DNA from: Clostridia bacterium
Lineage (GTDB): Bacteria; Bacillota; Clostridia; Christensenellales; Borkfalkiaceae
Direction: 5' to 3'
DNA length: 9,433 nucleotides
Assembly: GCA_017616925.1 (NCBI GenBank)
Contig: JAFZXG010000032.1
Span: forward strand, 1 to 9,433
Below the pieces are notes generated by a model. That model worked only from the letters and a program-made list of their open reading frames with translations, did not search any database and was not told the DNA's origin. The translations under genes were made by a program, and so were the position numbers. Of this stretch, positions 6,860 to 9,433 are shown one piece after another; position 1 is the stretch's first letter; the number at the start of each line of letters is the position of its first letter.

Positions 6860-8662
6860 ATGAAAATCTTAAGTCGCAAATTAGGCGCAATCGCGTTGCT
6901 TGCCGTTACGGCAATCGTCGCGTTTGCAATCGGCGTCGCTACGATCGGCGCCAAACCCACGGTCGTTCAGGCGGACGTCGAGTTACCGAGCAATATCGTG
7001 TTCAAGAATATCGAAGACTGCGTTTACGATATCACAGCATCAACGATAAACGGCGGAATACAGTACGCACACGCGCTTGAAGGTAAAGACTGTAGTTATT
7101 TAAGCGGTAGTCAGGATATCGTTTTAAGTAACGAGAAGGGACAGGACAAAATAAACAGCGTAAACAAGGTTACTTCCGATACGTTTTACGTCGGTGTTTA
7201 CGACAGAAAGTATCGGGACGGAGACACTTATACTTTCAAAGACGTGGACTATACTTGTAATTTCAATAAATACGACGGCAACATAAGTATCTTTACCACT
7301 ACTGCAAGTCAAAGAAAATTCCATCATAATTGTTTGGCTTTTTATTTGAACGGCGCCGAAAACAGTATGGTAACTTTCCGTATGCTGTATCAGGCGGGTT
7401 ACGAGTATAATTTTAAGGATAACGTTATAAGCGCGACCAACCTTAACCAGTATTACGCTGCGTCGATAGAAAGTAACGGCGAAGTAAATTTCTGGTGTTC
7501 CGGTAAAGACAACGACTATACTACCTATTCTGCGGCGACTTTGCTTTCGGCTTTACAGGAGAGAGAACCGAGTGCGACCGCGCTTTACGAAACGGACGAC
7601 GAATTACTCGTTACTTTCGGCACTTTCCATACGGACGTAGATACCGACGACGCGCATACCAACTATTATTTTAAGGTGGTAAACGAGACGAAGGGTTACA
7701 CCGCTTACGAACTTTTAGTCGAAAAAGATTATTATTACTACACAAACGGTCATTTCGCCATAGAGTTTTACGGTATCAACGCCAGAACTCTTAAATTCGC
7801 CGTTTCCGGCGTAAACAAACCGCTTTTCGCGAATTATAACTATACCGCGGAAGATGATCTTAACTCGAATTACGTCGGCGAATCGGCGACCACCGTTCCG
7901 CTTAAGACGAATTATTCGCACGTAGACGGCAACGAACAGGTGCTTGCGCTCGGTACGAACAATATAAGCGTAAACTACAATCAGGGCGAATATTACGGTA
8001 ACACCGATCCCGTGCCTGCGCGCGCCACTATAAATATAGTAGCGAACGACGTGGTTATCAAAGATACTGCGGGAGTGAATATAAACGTTTACGCGGATCA
8101 GGTCAAAACGTTTGAATTGCCCGTATTAGACAGGGATAAATCGTTTATTGCTTATATGGCGAGCGACGGCAAACTGTATAAACAGGGCGAATCCATAACG
8201 CTTGACGGCGATAAAACGATAACGCTTATCGAGTCCGACGCGGAGTTTCTCGGCAAAGTCGATCTGAGACTTTCCGACGACGAATTCGGCGGAGTACGTT
8301 TCTGCGTGAAAATATTGACCGAAGATTACGTCGCTTTACAGAGTGCGGATATAGGTATCGCGTTTAAGATTGCTGGCGCGGAAGTGGAGTTGGTACCTTA
8401 TTCGCAAAGCGGCGATTACAGCCTTGCGTATATAGCGAAAACCGATATCGCGGCTGCGGACTTTAATACGAATATCGCGGCTGAGATCACGGTCGATTAC
8501 GAAAGCGGAGCCGCGGCTGTATTGACCGCGAACGCTAATCTTTATCAACTTGCAAGCAGCCTTGCCGCGCAAAACGAAACTGCGATCTCGAACGGTCAGG
8601 CGCTTTACAACGGAACGGCGGCTTTAAGACTTCAGAAGTATCTTAACGCCGTAAACGGTTAA
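6860..8662 (+). CDS. Secreted beta-rich protein of unknown function
   Basis: A 600-aa protein with an ordinary signal peptide: basic MKILSRK, hydrophobic residues about 8-31, and likely cleavage after VQA (A38). There is no lipobox, C-terminal anchor or LPXTG motif, so it is probably released or held non-covalently, unlike its lipoprotein neighbours. I do not recognise residues about 40-400; they are rich in Tyr, Asn, Asp and Thr and built of alternating beta strands, possibly one or two jelly-roll or lectin-like sandwiches (SMVTFRMLYQAGYEY, DELLVTFGTFHTDV, HFAIEFYGINARTLKFAV). Around 428-455, SDGKLYKQGESITLDGDKTI resembles small beta modules with a 'G..Y..GE.iTl..d.t' pattern. Residues about 470-600 resemble a C-terminal beta-sandwich common in secreted clostridial proteins (GGVRFCVKIL ... 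DFNTNIAAEITVDY), ending in a helix-rich tail. Codon use looks somewhat AT-richer than upstream, and the strong ribosome binding site suggests high expression. A binding or matrix role is inference. Confidence 0.8.
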   Translation: MKILSRKLGAIALLAVTAIVAFAIGVATIGAKPTVVQADVELPSNIVFKNIEDCVYDITASTINGGIQYAHALEGKDCSYLSGSQDIVLSNEKGQDKINSVNKVTSDTFYVGVYDRKYRDGDTYTFKDVDYTCNFNKYDGNISIFTTTASQRKFHHNCLAFYLNGAENSMVTFRMLYQAGYEYNFKDNVISATNLNQYYAASIESNGEVNFWCSGKDNDYTTYSAATLLSALQEREPSATALYETDDELLVTFGTFHTDVDTDDAHTNYYFKVVNETKGYTAYELLVEKDYYYYTNGHFAIEFYGINARTLKFAVSGVNKPLFANYNYTAEDDLNSNYVGESATTVPLKTNYSHVDGNEQVLALGTNNISVNYNQGEYYGNTDPVPARATINIVANDVVIKDTAGVNINVYADQVKTFELPVLDRDKSFIAYMASDGKLYKQGESITLDGDKTITLIESDAEFLGKVDLRLSDDEFGGVRFCVKILTEDYVALQSADIGIAFKIAGAEVELVPYSQSGDYSLAYIAKTDIAAADFNTNIAAEITVDYESGAAAVLTANANLYQLASSLAAQNETAISNGQALYNGTAALRLQKYLNAVNG

Positions 8663-8663
8663 C

Positions 8664-8669
8664 GGAGGG
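8664..8669 (+). promoter_or_regulatory. Shine-Dalgarno site of the repeat lipoprotein gene
   Basis: GGAGGG starts 2 bases after the preceding stop (TAA, 8660-8662) and lies 9 bases before the ATG at 8679, supporting that start for a gene whose 3' end is outside the window. Confidence 0.75.
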
Positions 8670-8678
8670 TAAAAACTT

Positions 8679-9433
8679 ATGAAAACTTTAACTAAAATTT
8701 TGATTCTGGTTCTCGCTTTCGCGCTTTCGCTGTGCGGGTTCGCGGGATGCGGTTCGGACAAAAAGAACGAGACCGTGGAAACTTATACTATAACTTTCGT
8801 GCAGGAAGGACAGGATAACGTGGTAAAAACGGTAAATAAAGGCGCTACTCTTACCGATATCCCGACTCCCGTTGCGGTAACGGGCTACGAGATCGTTTGG
8901 GACGTAACCGATTTTAGCGATATTCAGAGCGATATGACCGTTACCGCGGTCGCAACGCCTATCTATACGATCACTTTCGTGCAGGAAGGACAAGAAAACG
9001 TGATAAGAACCGCGAAGAAAGGTACGGCGCTCACCGATATCCCGACTCCCGTTGCGGTAACGGGCTACGAGATCGTCTGGGACGTAACCGATTTTAGCGA
9101 TATTCAGAGCGACATGACCGTTACCGCGGTAAAGACGGCGCTTACCTGTACCGTTACTTTCGTGCAGGAAGGACAGGATAACGTGGTAAGAACGGTAAAT
9201 AAAGGCGCCACGCTTACCGATATCCCGACTCCCGTTGCGGTTTCGGGCTACGAGATCGTCTGGGACGTAACCGACTTTACGAATATTCAGAGCGATATGA
9301 CCGTTACTGCGGTCGCAACGCCTGTCTATACGATCACCTTCGTGCAGGAAGGGCAGGAAAACGTGATACGGACCGCGAAGAAAGGCACGGCCCTTACCGA
9401 TATCCCGACTCCCGTTGCGGTAACGGGCTACGA
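8679..9433 (+). CDS. InlB B-repeat-like tandem-repeat lipoprotein (3' end outside window)
   Basis: Start MKTLTKILILVLAFALSLCG, lipobox FAGC with C24 as the lipid-attachment site, then a short polar linker (residues 25-35). From residue 36 the protein is a tandem array of near-identical modules: units at 36-95, 96-156 and 157-216, with a fourth from 217 to the window edge (251 complete codons in all). Each runs FVQEGQ(D/E)NV ... DIPTPVAV(T/S)GYEIVWDVTDF ... (D/N)IQSDMTVTAV. That pattern ('Y.(I/V)TF ... G..L.DIP.P ... GY...W ... F..I.SD.TVTA') matches the Listeria-Bacteroides / InlB B-repeat type of beta-grasp module, which usually forms stiff surface stalks or adhesive domains. No catalytic domain is visible so far; any effector or binding domain would lie downstream. 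It starts 16 bases after the secreted protein gene and probably shares its transcript. Confidence 0.85.
   Translation, partial: MKTLTKILILVLAFALSLCGFAGCGSDKKNETVETYTITFVQEGQDNVVKTVNKGATLTDIPTPVAVTGYEIVWDVTDFSDIQSDMTVTAVATPIYTITFVQEGQENVIRTAKKGTALTDIPTPVAVTGYEIVWDVTDFSDIQSDMTVTAVKTALTCTVTFVQEGQDNVVRTVNKGATLTDIPTPVAVSGYEIVWDVTDFTNIQSDMTVTAVATPVYTITFVQEGQENVIRTAKKGTALTDIPTPVAVTGY
8784..9433 (+). repeat. Tandem coding repeat, 180-183 bp unit, 363-bp higher-order period
   Basis: Units begin at 8784, 8964, 9147 and 9327, with spacings of 180, 183 and 180 bases; the last is cut by the window edge. The core ACCGATATCCCGACTCCCGT and the bases after it, 44 in all, are identical in units 1 and 2 (8853-8896 and 9033-9076) and nearly so in units 3 and 4. 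Units 1 and 3 share QDNVV(K/R)TVNKGATL, while units 2 and 4 share QENVIRTAKKGTAL. The array therefore has an A-B-A-B order with a 363-base (121-codon) dimer period. All spacings are multiples of three, so gain or loss of units keeps the frame. Confidence 0.95.

Noticed and set aside
8784..9433. CRISPR-like or mobile repeat array
   Set aside because: The repeats are contiguous, in frame, without spacers, and encode a clear InlB B-repeat-like protein module.

Overview
The window is a single co-directional block of six plus-strand genes. All six products appear to act outside the cell: four carry lipoprotein signal peptides, one has an ordinary cleavable signal peptide, and one is cut by the window's left edge. 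There is no rRNA, tRNA, CRISPR array, transposase or credible minus-strand gene. Tight spacing (gaps of about 10, -8, 13, 73 and 16 bases), strong Shine-Dalgarno sites and lipobox-type signal peptides point to a Gram-positive-type bacterium of the Clostridia. Moderate GC, heavy CpG use (GCG, ACG, TCG, GAC) and the protein families suggest an uncultured gut clostridium, perhaps Christensenellales-like. That taxonomic guess is inference.

Layout: (1) 1-2184, the C-terminal part of a large protein made of about five related Ig-like modules around a possible lectin-like beta-sandwich. (2) 2195-4192, a DUF4838-family lipoprotein, the one likely enzyme and probably a surface glycosidase of the GH163/DUF4838 type. 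(3) 4185-4787, a small Big_2 Ig-like lipoprotein whose start overlaps the end of gene 2. (4) 4801-6786, a lipoprotein with Ig-like domains followed by a GLUG-type beta-helix region. (5) 6860-8662, a secreted, non-lipidated protein of unknown function, set off by the only sizeable intergenic gap. (6) 8679-9433, the start of a lipoprotein that becomes a tandem array of about 60-residue InlB B-repeat-like modules and runs off the right edge.

Together this looks like a cell-surface glycan-contact module: one candidate glycan-cleaving enzyme surrounded by adhesive, binding or stalk proteins. No transporter, regulator or sortase lies in the window, so pathway and substrate are open. The two most striking signals are a near-complete absence of the palindromes AGCT and GGCC, visible in synonymous codon choice and suggesting restriction-modification pressure, and the higher-order A-B-A-B structure of the repeat array in gene 6.
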